Source: Styela clava (taxonomy: Eukaryota > Chordata > Ascidiacea > Stolidobranchia > Styelidae). From it: a stretch of 64,000 bases of DNA. A model generated the notes under the pieces. The model ran no database searches and had not been told where the DNA came from. It saw nothing but the letters and a program-made list of their open reading frames with translations. The position numbers were made by a program, and so were the translations under genes. The stretch covers positions 1,741,001-1,805,000 of the forward strand of contig NC_135254.1 in assembly GCF_964204865.1 (NCBI RefSeq). Reading direction: 5' to 3'. This document shows, one piece after another, positions 11,474 through 24,039 of this stretch. The stretch's first letter is position 1. Every line of letters begins with the position of its first letter.

Positions 11474-12304
11474 ATTTATGTCGCATAACAATTACCAACT
11501 TTCATACAATTCAACGAAACGTGACGACTGCTGCCAGAATCCCGTTTTACCTTGCTTTGAGGGGTCGCTGCGATGTTGCTGTGCATTCGCATGTGGTTTG
11601 ACGATAGATGATCTGGAAGATCGTTTTTTCGTTGAATCCAAAAACTGTGCTAAAGTAGGTTTGCCGTAATATGTCAGTGTTTTAGTTTAAAGGTACACTG
11701 TAGGTTAGTTTGACACGATGTCCGGTCCTTTGATAGTACTGCAGTACGGGTGCACCATTACGGTACCGGTACTCAATCAACCTGCAAACAGACCGTGGTA
11801 CCATACCTGCAACATAATTTGTTGACTTTTAGAAGCAATTGGCAGGTCATGCATTTCTGCCTTTTTCTGCGTGCTATGGGTTAATTAGACAAACATGACT
11901 TTTCAAAGCTGGTACGAATAGCAACCGCGCTAACTCTGTAAACGGTGGGGTATAGCGAGCGTCCCCTCAAATATCAATGAAAAAGTTGCTGGCAGCATCG
12001 GTCAAAGGTCATGAAAGTTGGTATTGATAAATGTAGCATATGAACACCCTATATAATTGCTGAAGATTACGCCATGCTCATGTTGACATCTAATCAAGCT
12101 GTGATCAGTTTATGACTGTGTACCCGTGATCACTGTTTTAAGTTAGAACAGCTAGATATGAACTTTAATTTATCTGCATTTTTTAATAATGGGTTGTGCA
12201 ACCTTCGATACAAAAGTATAAATACAAATAAACGGATGAAACCACGCACCGCACCTTTATTTAACATCGGCTTCAAAGTGGTTACAGGCACAAATAGTTG
12301 GTTA
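11474..12304. other. Spacer after cassette 3
   Basis: Spacer closely matching 32318-33150, with CGGTACCGGTACTCAATC near 11760. Short open frames exist but are not conserved between copies. No gene recognised. Confidence 0.45.
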
Positions 12305-12546
12305 TTGGACACGTAGTGGACATAACGATCGTTTCAATATTATGTTGTTGTTGTTCTTGTTCTTGTTGTTCTTTGACACGTTTTTAAAAAGTCGCTTTTC
12401 TCTTCGAATACTGGACCAATTGCTTTGAAATTTTTAGTGGTTAAAGATAAAAATTTTCTCCAGAAGGCTATTACTTTTTTTTTCGCTATGACGTCATCAA
12501 AATTATGTGACTCTACGTGTCCATATATTTGAGCATAGCTCTCTTG
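12305..12546. mobile_element. Short MITE with TTGGACACGTAGTGGACA end
   Basis: About 242 bases inserted in spacer that elsewhere reads TTGGTTATTGATTTTATC without a break (33140-33160). One end is TTGGACACGTAGTGGACATA. The other carries ACGTGTCCATATATTTGAGC and GCTCTCTTG. A palindromic ATGACGTCAT-type site lies inside. Related copies are at 45612-45841, 46513-46689 and 58236-58470. Superfamily not identified; any target duplication is very short (TTG at most). Confidence 0.75.
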
Positions 12547-12745
12547 TTGATTTTATCACATCGTTGTTCGTTTCGCACATGCAAGTTATTAGGGCATTGG
12601 AACGTCCTAAGCATGGATATTAAATTGGACTCAAGTATAGACTTTGCAACGCAAGGGATTGGAATTAATCGCACATACTAGATTAAATTAAAATCTCGTT
12701 TCGCAGGCCGCACACCATTCAAAAGTGGCGCTTCTCCGCGGGACG

Positions 12746-13065
12746 CAGTGGCGTAGCATCCACCCTCGCAACCCCATCGGCAAAATTGCGAAGGCTGTCA
12801 GAATGATGTCGAAAACAAAACCTCTCAGTTGCGCACAGAAACGCAGAAAAGGGCACATGAGGAAGCACGTATGAAAAAAAGTAAAGTAACCAGGATAAAC
12901 GGCAATTTTAGGTTACTATTGCCTTTGAATAGCGACATGTTGTGCATTTTGACGAAATAAAAAAAGCGTTGTTTTAGCTTTTGTCCAAGAGTTTTTAGGG
13001 TCATTTCCACGACATATTTTTGCGGGGGGGGGGGGGGGGGGCACGAGAGCCTTGCTACGCCACTG
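12746..13065. mobile_element. hAT-like MITE with internal poly-G
   Basis: 320 bases with inverted ends CAGTGGCGTAGCA and TGCTACGCCACTG. The flanks GCGGGACG and GCTGGACT are a decayed 8-base duplication; in the paralogue the right flank is GCGGGACT. An 18-G run lies at 13024-13041, against 10 G in the duplicate at 33349-33663. No coding capacity. Confidence 0.85.
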
Positions 13066-13315
13066 GCTGGACTCACACGTTTTTTTCTTTTTTGCACTGA
13101 TTGGATGCTGAGATGAGCAGTCGGCAGTAATGGATGACAAAAATATTTCGAAGGAAAAAGTGGGCGGTAAAACACTTCGTTAGACCGGATCCATCCCGTG
13201 GTTCGTAATTTCGACGCCCTAGTCTATTCAATATGCCCGACATACAACTGAGAACACTCAAAGTTAACGAATAAATTATTTGTCTCGTTAGTTCGCGAAC
13301 GCTATAGCATATGAT

Positions 13316-16300
13316 TAGGGATGTAAGTTTCGAATATTTTTTTTTTCGAATCGAATACCGAATATTTTTTTTTCGAATCGAATATTTCCGAATCGATTCT
13401 GATTAATACAACATCACTTTTTCTTTGACTTTATTCAACACACACAAGGTTATTTTTCAGTAAACACGCATATTAATACATGCACGCATAATAATGTTCA
13501 ATTGAGGTGAACAATAAACTAGCAATCATTCACTGCTGCATCAAACTTCGGTTGCAGTGCAAGAAGTTTAACTCATTTACGTGTGTACCACTGAGTCTGG
13601 TTCTTAATCTGGAAACTGTCAAACCAGCAGAAGAGAAGGCTCTCTCCGCTGGTGCTGACGTACACGGTATAGCCAAGTACCGATTGGCCATTTTGTGTAG
13701 GGATGGAGAATCAGTTTTTCGGGCATGCCACCACAATAATGGGTTTAACCGCTCTGTATTTCTGTCCAATTTCTCTTTCAAGTACTGTGAAATTTCCTCC
13801 GACACTTTAGATGCATATCCTTCCGATTCAGACGAGCTTGACTGTTCAATCCCTATCGAAAAGAGTCCTTGGAGAGAATTTTGTTCCACCTCTGGAGCAG
13901 TAACCGCAGAAGGTTCAACGTGTATTTCATCTTGTATTTCTGGCATTGAAGCTTCAGTGGCTTCCATTTCTAGAGAAACTCTGACCTTGAAACACAAAAA
14001 AAAATATTATATGGGTTTGTACAAGTCTATAAATGATATGAAAGGGATAATGTTAGTTGAACCACTTGTATAACTCACACAATGAACAACAGAATCCAGA
14101 ATACTACCAACACATGTAAAAGAAAAAATCACAGTTGCAAATTAGGAACATCACAGCCTATGCGTTTGAAAGAGTAATTTTGACCTGACTTCACAAATTT
14201 AAGAAATACAATGGTATACCAGATTTTAAGTGAATATTACCTGGACTCTGAAAGAACGATCAAAAAATTTCCCTTTATGACAAGGATGGAGCCATGTTGC
14301 TTTTTGGAACAAGTTGACCTCTTCTTGACTGGGTGTTTCCAGTATAGAACGAAATCGAAGTTTGAGAGAATTTATGAGAGTGTTGCAAAATTCATTCGTA
14401 ATAGCTGATAGTGTCCCACCCTCATTTCTCTTTTCCTCACAATGGCCCAACAGCCCTTTTGTGAGAGGAATCAAAGAGGAAACTGTTACATAGTCACCTT
14501 CAAGATGGTCAGAGGCAGCCTGTCAAAATATGAAACAAATAATTTTATTTCATACATATATGTGCTAACAAATATCAAGAGATATGCAAAGTAATTTACA
14601 CTAACTTGAAGGGTTCTAAAATCTCTGCTAGCACTGTAAGCATATTCCATGTTGTTTCACCTCATCCCAGGTGACTTGCTGCTGTTCTAGGAGTAATTGT
14701 TGGGTCACATAATACAGATCGAATAGTCCATTGATGAGAGATCAAATTTTTTATCATAACATAAGTGGAATTCCATCTTGTAGATACGTCGATTGGCATT
14801 TCTATTGAAGGAGATGTGCCATCCTGAGCATGTCGATGTCTTAAAGTTGTCATAGCTTTCGTTGATCGGCGAAAGTACTGCACCAAATGACGAGCTCCAG
14901 CTGCAAAAACGAAGAAATTATTGCACTTAACAATACAAATGCTTACAATGAAATAATAACCTATGCAGATTAAAAAATATGCATTTTTTCTCTCATAAAT
15001 TAGGTTCTTACAAAGACAAGTAATTTTAGTTAATAAACCTTTTCAACATAAATTAAAATCACCTAATGCATGAGATATTTCCTCAATTTTTAAGCCATCT
15101 TTGATGCAGAGCTGAATCGTATGTGCAGCGCATCTAATATGGTACCAACCATATTCTTCGTAAAGTGAACGACAAGCTGACACCACATTTGCTCCATTAT
15201 CTGTTGTCACTGAGAGCACCTTTGTCGGGCTGATATCAAACTCACTCAAAGATTTTAAAATTTCTGATTTTATATTTTCTGCCGTTTGAGCCTCATCCAT
15301 CTGTTCTGTTGTCAATACATACTTGAGTAATTGACCATCGCTCGGATCTACGAAATGGGCAGTGACAGTTATATATGCTTGCATTCTTGCACTGGTCCAC
15401 ATGTCTGTTGTAAGTGAGACAGATTTTTCTTTTATGGCCCCTATTATGTTAATAAGCTTTTCTTTACATTCTTTATACCTCCTTTCAATATGTTTAGTTA
15501 CAGTGTTACGCCCGGGTAATACATAGCCTGGCTGTAAGTGATGTATCAGTGAACGAAAATGCTGTCCCTCAACAAGGTTTATTGGCCGGAGGTCTCCAAC
15601 AATAACTTCAGTTATCAATCTATCTATTGTCTCACACTGACCCTTAGTTATTGGCTTAAAATAGGCAGTCAAGCTGCTTTGCTGAACTGAAGAAGTTCTG
15701 GAATTAAAAGAACAACAGGTTAACCTGACTGAACTAACAGAAATTCATAGCATGTAGCGGCTTAAGCGGACGAAAATTAGAAAACAAAAAGATAAATATA
15801 CGGGTGTACAGGATAAATATGTATGAAATATGAACAATGTTTCGGGGAGCAAAGGTGTCCTCACATGTAGGCCTATCCTTCACGTCCTTAGGCCGGATAG
15901 GGCTTGAAATGCCAGTTGAGGCGGTCACAAACGTATGCTTCCTCCGTAAATGGTTTAGCAAGTTTCCGGTAGTGTTTTGATACACAAATTTTTCCTTGCA
16001 AACAGAGCACAAGGTGTAAAATGTGCCATTTTCCTCCAGCGGCGTACAGAAATAATTCCACACAACAGACGTCGGCCGCCTACCCTGTTTTCTGATACCG
16101 GGTTTCGACTTCTTATTGATGTTTTGCATCTATCAGTTTATGAAATACACGTTTGAAACATACGATGGCATTACAAATGCACGAAGCGACTAAAATAAAC
16201 GTGCGGAGCTCGCTCGCAGCCACAATAAACATGTCTAAACCAGTCACTTTGGTCTAAACTTGTCCCGGCGACATAGATAAATAGTCGATAAGGCGCAATT

Positions 16301-16486
16301 TTAAAAATTAATCGATTTTATTCGCTGGCCAACGTGACGTTAGTCTTACGACGCGGAGAATGCATTGTTTCAATTGATTTTTTTTTAATCAGAATCACGG
16401 CTCTTTTTTGAGAATTGCTTCGAATCGATTCGAATCAGATTTAATTCGAATCGATTCGATTCGAAATTCTGAAACTTACATCCCTA
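13316..16486 (-). mobile_element. BED-finger hAT transposon, 3171 bp
   Basis: The ends are a perfect 16-base inverted repeat, TAGGGATGTAAGTTTC and its complement, bounded by the exact 8-base duplication CATATGAT (13308-13315, 16487-16494). Both subterminal regions are dense in TCGAATCGATTCGAAT-type repeats, possible transposase sites. The matching place in the duplicated copy (near 33905) has no insertion. The element therefore arrived after the segmental duplication, which explains most of the length difference between copies. Confidence 0.95.
13530..16129 (-). pseudogene. hAT transposase with BED zinc finger (ZBED-like), one in-frame stop
   Basis: It reads from 16129 downward. Exon 1 holds a BED finger (CSVCKEKF...HLRRKH). 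Exon 2 (about 15705-15063) holds the RNase H-like core with LTTDMWTS and VTTDNGANVV. Exon 3 starts at 14900 (acceptor TTTTTGCAG) and includes STRWNSTY. Exon 4 runs about 14520-14245. The last exon, from about 13990 to 13530, holds the C-terminal dimerisation region (WWHARK, SAPAERAFSSAG, LRTRLSG). Reading frame and splice phases fit across exons 2-5. A single TGA at 14664-14662 breaks exon 3 just before GETTWNMLTVLAEILEPFK. The exon 1/2 junction is not resolved. In active relatives the protein cuts and pastes DNA in the nucleus; this copy is at most one substitution from open in the parts seen. Confidence 0.8.
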
Positions 16487-16494
16487 CATATGAT

Positions 16495-17301
16495 GTCGTA
16501 AAAGATTTATCAGTACGAGTTTCTCTAGCAAAAAAAAACGTTTTTTTTGAAAATTTTTGAAGATGTTCAATGAATGCCATTTTATATACAGAATGTAGAT
16601 ATACCACAGTGTTTTTTCGTACAACAGAATATACTAAACACACAGGGTAATAGGGTGCAACAAGAATATTCTGTTCTTTAGTTTGTTTTATGTATACCAC
16701 AGGAAGTGACGTCTAACTAAACACCATACGGAAATAAAAACTGCTTTCAACTGCACAAATATAATAAGTGAATGCAGTTTGGATGCTGCGTCATGCGGGT
16801 GTTTTTATGTTTCATTTTGTACTTACAGCACGGATAACATCACTGTCTGTTCACTTGCTACGGCCAGTCGCATATAGCGGACTCGTTGATTCTGTAAGCG
16901 CCTGCCGACCTGTTTTCAGTGATTGGTTTGGAATCTGGGTGAACTTGATGTCGTACAATAATGGTTGATAGGTGTTGCATATTCGTTTTGCGTATGTATC
17001 GTGAACTATATCATGAATACCCCAAAATATATAATTGTCGAAGATTATGCCATGATGGTGTTTACAACTAATTTAGCTGTTATCTGTCTATGTGTACGTA
17101 ACTGTGTACCAGTGATTACTGTTCTAACTTAGAACAGGCACAGCTGGATGGGAACTTTTTTTTACTTTTAATCTATCTGCATTATTTAATATATGATGTT
17201 TTTCATGAATGTTGCATATTTGTTTTGAATTTGTATATTAAAAAGATCAGGAAAGTCGAAAAAGGTCCAAAAATACATCATCCTGAAACCAACGAAGAGC
17301 T
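16495..17301 (+). repeat. Upstream cassette copy 4 and 5' flank of gene 3
   Basis: The cassette (about 16550-16935) has the variant CAGGAAGTGACGTCT (16700-16714), then the conserved 5' flank leading to the TATA box at 17302. It matches 33905-34712. Confidence 0.55.
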
Positions 17302-17308
17302 TATAAAA
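17302..17308 (+). promoter_or_regulatory. TATA box of gene 3
   Basis: TATAAAA 93-99 bases before the ATG, in the same block as genes 1, 5 and 9. Confidence 0.5.
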
Positions 17309-17400
17309 TAAGCAACTTATAATACCTTCGGATATTTTTACAAATATTTAGTTTATAGCTAAGCATTTAGTTGCGTCATCAAAGCTTTCTGGTAGCGAAC

Positions 17401-19536
17401 ATGGACTTTGTCAAAATTATTTTGTTTATCTCTCTCATCTGTGGCTTGGTTGGGGAGCCCAAAGTGCCGGGTAAGGTTTGCTTCGAATACAATTACTTGG
17501 TTGATTTTGAAATACTGAATTGCAGGCAATCTTCGTCTAAATCCGGTACCAAGAATTCTAAAATACAAGAGTGTAGCAACGCCTATAATCTTGGAACAAG
17601 TTATCGTTGAATTTATCTTAAAAATATCCCATTTTGACAGCTGGATTCTGCGTTTCCAAGATCGTGAATTGGAAACTCGTACAAGTTGGAGATTGCAAGG
17701 TGAAGTCAAGTTACTATTATCATCAGGTGTTTTCACTGTTTGACTCTAAGCTGGGCTTTGGTTGACAGTCACTTTATGTATGGAGTTACTTTGTCTCCAA
17801 GCAATGCTTTAGGAAAGAGACCATTGGTACTGTTAGGGCTAATATTTTTGTAAGAACTCAATACTTTTTGGTTAAATTTCCAACCCAATTTTCAATCCGA
17901 TTTCTGCATCTCACGCAACTAATATAATCTAAAATAACTTACGTATTATATTCACTTTAGTAATCAACTGCTTTGTTTTATTTATTTCACAGAAAGACGA
18001 TGGATCTGGTGAGTTCGCCCTACGTCATGATATATATTATGTTTGAAAATACCTTTGTCACCGTAAACGTATGACAGACTTTTGAGTCATAATTACTCTA
18101 TAGTAAATGGTGCAAAAATATTCTCGGCGTGTAAGATAGTTAAAGTATAAAGCGGTTTCAAAGTTATTAGGGTCGTTGATGAAAAAAACTATGGACCTAT
18201 AATATGATGGGAACTGATTTAAAACGCCATACCCTACACACAAATAAAATATGTCATTGTTTTGCAGATATCGTCAGATTGATCAAGAAGAGTCTTGATG
18301 AAAAGAAAAAAGCTGAAAGTAATTTATATTTGAATTTAAAGATTTATAATTTGACGATAAAATATGCCACACCGTCAAAGCATGAGTATTTAATTTTATG
18401 ACCCTAGTCCGTTACAACTTTGCCCACCAACCGTGTATATTAACTTGATAGCTATTATGATGCCTGAAAAAGATTTGTTTGCTTTATTTACGTTCCGTCA
18501 TATCAACTTTCCTCTCTCCAAAATTAGTAGATTACAGTATTTCCAAAATTTCTATTTCGAAATGAAGAAATACGACAAAATTTAAATCCCATATCGTTAA
18601 AAAATTCTGAAATTTTAATATAAAAGATTCAATGACAACAATATTGTTGCTTTCAGTTAAATGTGACGTCATATATAAGTCAAAATGCTTCCGAATAGTA
18701 GTGTATGGTCGAAACAATGTCACCTTCAACGATGGTAAATCAATCTGCAAATCAATGAACAACGGAAAACCCGCGAATATTTACGACATAGCGGATTACA
18801 AGTCACTTCGCACTCATCTTCGCTCAATGATCCCTGCTGGTAGGTCATGGGTTGAAATCTGGACTGGGATGCAGTATAAGGTCAGTTCAATAGATCACAA
18901 CCTCAGCAGAGTTTGATTCATTTTTGTAAACTTCAGCGTGTCCATGGTTGGCTCAAAGCTTGTCTTCAATAAAATTACCAAATATTTGGCATATAATTAA
19001 CGATGCCTTATTATTTATTAAGAGATTTGATAATTAGAAAAACCCAATATATAGTATATATATTTCAAATATATTGTGACGTCATAGACGAACCGTGCGA
19101 TAAATATCTGGTATTTGCCGAATATTTTATAATTTGTGATATTTCCAGTAATGTCTGGTTTCCACTCATTTTCATGTAGTTCTTAAAAACACATCACTTG
19201 CCATACTTCGTCTATGATGCCTCTTTTTACTATAAAACTCGTTACTAAAAGCAAGTATTTCCATTCTTCAACTAATTAATACGTCAGTTGCATTAACCTG
19301 TCGAGCAACAGAATATGAAGCCGTTAATTTAATTGTTACAGAACAATCAGCTTTTGCTGTCAAGTGGAGAGCCAATCACTATAGCAACAGAAGTGTGGTA
19401 TTCTGGTTATCCAACACCCGATGCATCGCTGACAAATGTTGTTGTTGATGTCAATAAAGATCCAGAGTCTGCAACTCAGGGAATGTACAATGAGCAACCA
19501 TCTTGGACACGTCACGGTGTCATCTGTGAAATGTAA
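17401..19536 (+). CDS. Secreted C-type lectin-like protein, gene 3 (type A)
   Basis: Exons 17401-17470, 17641-17699, 17993-18008, 18268-18318, 18657-18880, 19342-19536; 204 residues, all borders GT-AG. A signal peptide is followed by EPKVPG. The module GFCVS...GDCK keeps both cysteines. The neck is DIVRLIKKSLDEKKKAE. CTLD features are KC...KC, the NNVTF sequon, ICKS, the loop PAGRSW before EIWTGM, and VICEM at the end. The EPN position reads GYP and the WND position YNE. Exon 5 is identical in protein to gene 5; exon 6 differs only in the last residue (Met against Ile), from recent duplication. TATA at 17302; poly(A) signal candidates at 19701 and near 19750. Confidence 0.88.
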
Positions 19537-20437
19537 AACCAGCTCAAAACCTGACAGAACTTCGTTGACGGACTGAATGATATAAACGACAAAGAGTTCT
19601 AACTTTTTATTACTTACTTATATTATTCCTTCACTATTATTAACCGTATAACCCATGCTTTGAATTAGTCGCCTTGTCTATTGGAACTTTTTGCTCAGAA
19701 AATAAAATTCATAGCTGTCTCCTTGTGATTTCTGTATACAACCAAACATGATAATAAATATTGATTCGATCATTTGTGAGTTTGTTATTATTTTGTCAAT
19801 TTATGAGAATCCACCAGAAAAGGAAATGAACCGCAAAATAGATTATTACTCAAGCGTGAAAATGACCACGCCCACCATACTATGGATATCTGGGGTTAGG
19901 ATAGGTATATTGGAGAGAGGACCTCTGAAACAATCTTAGTTCAGTAGTAGTTTGATAATTAAGTGCTTTTCTTTGCCCACATTAGACAAATGAAAATGAA
20001 CTGCGCTAGGAGGCTCATAAATATGGCTAGGCATAATCATTCTTTATAAGATTCAAACAAAACGTTATTCAGCAAAATTCTACCAAAGCTAGTGAAATGT
20101 GACTCAGCATAATTTAAACATCTAGAAAGCACACTCACGTAGAAGTCTATAAACAAGTGGTTCCTGACTTTTTATGGCTCGTGGCATACTTCCGGAGGCA
20201 TTTAGCACTCATGGTCCCCTGTTCATAATATCTGTGTAATTTTGATTGGTAGATTCCAAATCCGATTATGTTCAAATAGTTCATGCTCAACAAAGTGAAA
20301 AACACCCCGTGAAATAACCTTATCAAGCAATGAAACTAGGAAAACGGGAAGTTTTCTAGTCGAGAGAAAAGTAAAATCAGTTTTGCGCCCAGCAATGTGG
20401 ACCCCTTCAACTGCTCCGTGACCAATGGGACCAGTTC
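19537..20437. other. 3' flank of gene 3
   Basis: 3' UTR with AATAAA at 19701-19706, then conserved downstream spacer nearly identical to 36948-37850. A hAT-like relic (GTGGTTCCTGACTTTTTATGG) starts near 20157. No gene recognised. Confidence 0.5.
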
Positions 20438-20445
20438 ATCTAAAC

Positions 20446-22646
20446 CAGGGGTGACGAACCCATTTGCTATCGCAGGCCACTTTTTAGTTACCGCTGAGTA
20501 GGCGGGCCGCACAACTTTTTTTTGTCATATTACGATCGCCGATGAGCCCGCGTCGCACTAAGCGTTAGGAATGCGCTAGCTAACGTACCTCTGCGTGGGT
20601 TCGGAGGGATAAATATGTAAATCCTATCATATGATACCCATTAAAACGAAAAAAAAAATCATTAACAAAATCAATCGAAAGTAATAAAACCCATGTATCC
20701 ATACAGCTGAATATATTTAATGTTATATTGCAGCATAAAATAGAAAACAAATAAAGAAACATTTAATGCTTTTTGTCTTAGTGAGATTTTTGGTATTCTT
20801 TCTTTTTTACTAATCGTTGACGATGGAATTGACGAAGGACGAATTGACGATGTGGAAACTCTCAACTGCAGACCAAGATTTTCATCTGCCAGCCTTGACC
20901 TGTATCGACTTTTAGTATAATTCATTTTAGAAAAAAATTGTTCGCATAAATAGGTGCTTCCGAAAACAGATGACCATTTAAGAGCGCTAGCTCTCAAGTT
21001 TGGGAACTCTTTCTTTGATACATAAACACGATAAAATTCAAGCAACGGCATATTCAGATACATTGCTTTCAGCGTGTCATCGCTTTGTAGTTTCATGAGT
21101 TTGATGAGACTCGGAGGGTGCAGAAGCAGGTGTGACAATGAAGGGAATAGAAAAGATATCAAGCTCCAGCTTCTTGCTTTTGATATCCGTAAATCTAGCA
21201 TTGAAGCTTTCCAAAAGACTGGAACATTCCAAAGCATATTGGGTACAAAAAGTTGGATTGTGTTTTTTCAACGTGGGAAAATGCGTGCAATCGTTAGCTT
21301 TCAATTGATTATACCAGAGATCAAGCATTGACGTAAAACATTTGATCTTGGAATACATCGAGTGCAATAGTTGATCTGGTCCTTGGAGTTGCACGTTCAA
21401 GTCGTTTAAATGCTTTGTGATATCTACCATAAATCCCAAGTCGCACAACCAGTTTTCATCTTCCAGCACAGTCAACAAACATTTCTCCAAATTTCGAAAC
21501 TCAACAATTTTTGGTAAAAGAGAATGAAAGCGCGCTAACATATTCCCACAACTCGTCCAACGAACAGCACAGAAATAAAGAAGATCATCATAATCAGCGT
21601 CAAAGTCTTTGAGAACTTGCTTGAAAATGCGGTTGTTGAGGTCTCTTTAATATAATTTATGCAGTCAGTTACCACAGAAACAACATGGTCAAACCTCACA
21701 GATTTTGCGCAAAGGCTTTTCTGGTGAATTATACAGTGACAAAATACCACTTTATCATGGCTAATTCCTCTTGCATCCATTTCTTTCCTCAACAGTGCTA
21801 CCATCCCTTTATGTCTTCCGACCATAGCTGGTGCGCCATCAGTAGCAACACCACTGAGTTTATCTAACGGCAGATTGAACTTCATTAGGGCTTGAAGCAG
21901 CTTTTGAATCACGTCTTCGCCACGAGTAGTTTTGTGCATTGATTCTAGAGATAGCAAGTTTTCATCAACCCGCTGCAACTCCCCGAAAAAATATTGCCAA
22001 CTGCGCGGTATTCTTGATGTCCGTTGTTTCATCGAGACAGACGGAGAAGTTTTCGTATTTCTCTGCTCTTTTTTTGAGATTATCTTCAATATCTTGACCC
22101 ATTTCTTTTATGCGGTCACAAACAGTAGGCCGAGACAAACTCAGCCTCTGATACAAATGAACCGACTTTGGAGCCAACTTTTCAGCTGCTTTTACGAGTA
22201 TTTCCTTGACCCATCCCCCATTGTCATAAGGCTTAAGCTTTTTAGCGATCAATTCCGATACTTCGTAGCTCAAAGTGAGCACGTCTTCATTCGTGCCACA
22301 AAAGGAAGTCATTACACGTTTTTGCGCATACAAATTTCTCTGAAGTTCTTCTATCATACTTTTTCTGATATCCCCATCCAAATTTTTCAACTCAGAATGT
22401 TTGATCTCGTAGTGACGTTTAAATTTTCTTTTTTCATAACTGCCAGCGAACTTTTGCACTTTAGGCAAAAAGGTTCCCCCCCCCTCTTTTAAAAAGAAAA
22501 ACATAATTGTCCATTCTTTATGGCGCTCCTCTTTTCTTTGCACAGTTCATAAAAGTTATGATTTTACGCGAAGCATACAATAAATCTCCTGAATGCTTCG
22601 CGGGCCGCACGGAATTTGCTCGCGGGCCGCAGGTTCGTCACCTCTG
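20446..22646 (-). mobile_element. hAT transposon, SCAND3/GTF2IRD2-type transposase, copy a
   Basis: 2201 bases with ends CAGGGGTGACGAACC and GGTTCGTCACCTCTG, flanked by the exact 8-base duplication ATCTAAAC (20438-20445, 22647-22654). Subterminal GCGGGCCGC repeats are present on both sides. Copy b at 37859-39949 has the same duplication, so it inserted before the segmental duplication. Confidence 0.93.
20671..22543 (-). pseudogene. hAT transposase relic, copy a
   Basis: It reads from 22543 downward through several frames. A damaged N-terminal zinc finger is followed by the core: CLDETTDIKN, then ATDGAPAMVGRHKGMVALL, VFCHCIIHQ and LCAKSVRFDHVV. Next come LLPKIVEFRNLEKCL and the C-terminal dimerisation segment (EFPNLRASALKW...FFSKMNYTKSRYRSRL). 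A small deletion near 21965 shifts frame where copy b still reads through. Another frameshift near 21655 is shared by both copies and so is older. In copy a the zinc-finger cysteines are lost by a local frameshift near 22455. The family is the intronless hAT lineage that gave rise to SCAND3 and GTF2IRD2 C-terminal regions in vertebrates. Not functional. Confidence 0.8.
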
Positions 22647-22654
22647 ATCTAAAC

Positions 22655-24039
22655 CCTGATTTGCATGTCTAGTCGCGGGTCAGAGGTCAAGTCGATCATT
22701 AGTACTTGTTCCCACAAGAATTGGTTCGATGGCCAATCATGACTCAGCGTGTTTGCATTGTGATATTATTCCAGCACGATTGCACAGGGTAGATTAGACA
22801 AAATATATAATCGAGATGTCAGATGGAGACAAATAGATTACGGAAACAGATGACGAATACAAATAGAGATGAGATAGAGGTTTTCTAAAGAAAACAAAAT
22901 ACACTATAAATACTATGAAATTGCCGCAAAAATAATCAACATGCAATCAAATTATATCGCTTACCGACTGTTTTTAGCCAAGGTCAACAGTATATCGAAT
23001 CTTTTATGTAACTGCAGAACACTGAAATAAACATGAACAAATAAGCACTACAGTAACAGTACTGAACCTTAACAACATTGATTGTGGCAATACCTACAAA
23101 AAACTCACCAATAATATTTCACAAAACAATCAAAACGCAGGACAGATTCACAAATTGCAGTTCAATAATCCAGAGTTCAATGCAGCAAATTTTAAACTAT
23201 TAGCAAGTTAAATAAGCATGAAACAAAGGAAATCATAATTAGCCCACTATAATTAATATGATACAGCTTTTCCTAATGCCAAATCGCCATAGAAGTAACG
23301 CATTGCAACAGCAAACTGTGTGCATATTTACAATTTCGGCCCCAACGCGAGGCGATACAATAACGATGTAAACACGCAAATTGCAGTAGACAGAAACCTT
23401 CTCGGCTCGGTCTACAGATAATAAAGAAACACATCAAATGCGAGTAATGAAAGGAGACGTTTGCGACGTTGACAAACGAACGCAAACGTGTCAGCAATAA
23501 AGAAATAGACACTACCGGCGCTGGAGATCTAACAGGAAGATTAGCAAGTGTCGTGAGTATATACAGAATAATTTGATTTGATTTGATTGATAATTTGACC
23601 GAACAGAAGGCTCACGTCCGCACGTAAAAATTTCTTCAAGGTAGGTTTCTAAAAAATGTAATTTGCAGGCCTAAACACTACTCTCAGGCGCTATTCTTGT
23701 TCAGTTTTACAGCGGCAAAAATAATTGGGATGGGTGAGTTTGAGGTATTTGTGTCTCATTTTGCACATTATCTTCGGGTGCGGATGATACGTGAGGAGTT
23801 CGGTATTTATTTTAGCCAACGATTTGTTATTTTCAGCGGAAATTTATATTCATAAAAACTATAGTCATAATATCAGCGAAACAAGTGGGCCGGATGAAAC
23901 ACTTCGTTAGGCCGGATCCGGCCCGCGGTTCGTAATTTACCCGCCCCTGGTCTATTAAATATGCCCGACATGCAACTAAGAACACTCACAGTTAGCGAAT
24001 AAAGTTTTTGTCTCGGCAGTTTGCGAACGCTAAAGCATA
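22655..24039. other. Spacer downstream of hAT copy a
   Basis: AT-rich spacer matching 39958-41580, with about 240 bases (40020-40250) missing here at 22718. Near 23880-23950 is a GC-rich hAT-like end (GCCGGATCCGGCCCGCGG, then ACCCGCCCCTGGTC). No gene recognised. Confidence 0.5.

Noticed and set aside
13781-13997. Calling the BED hAT protein a domesticated host gene
   Set aside because: It lies inside an element with intact ends and target duplication and has an in-frame stop, so it is a transposon copy.
13507-14073. Plus-strand 188-codon open frame
   Set aside because: Shadow of the last exon of the hAT transposase on the other strand.
21932-22492. Plus-strand 186-codon open frame
   Set aside because: Shadow of the minus-strand hAT transposase relic, which has the recognisable domains.
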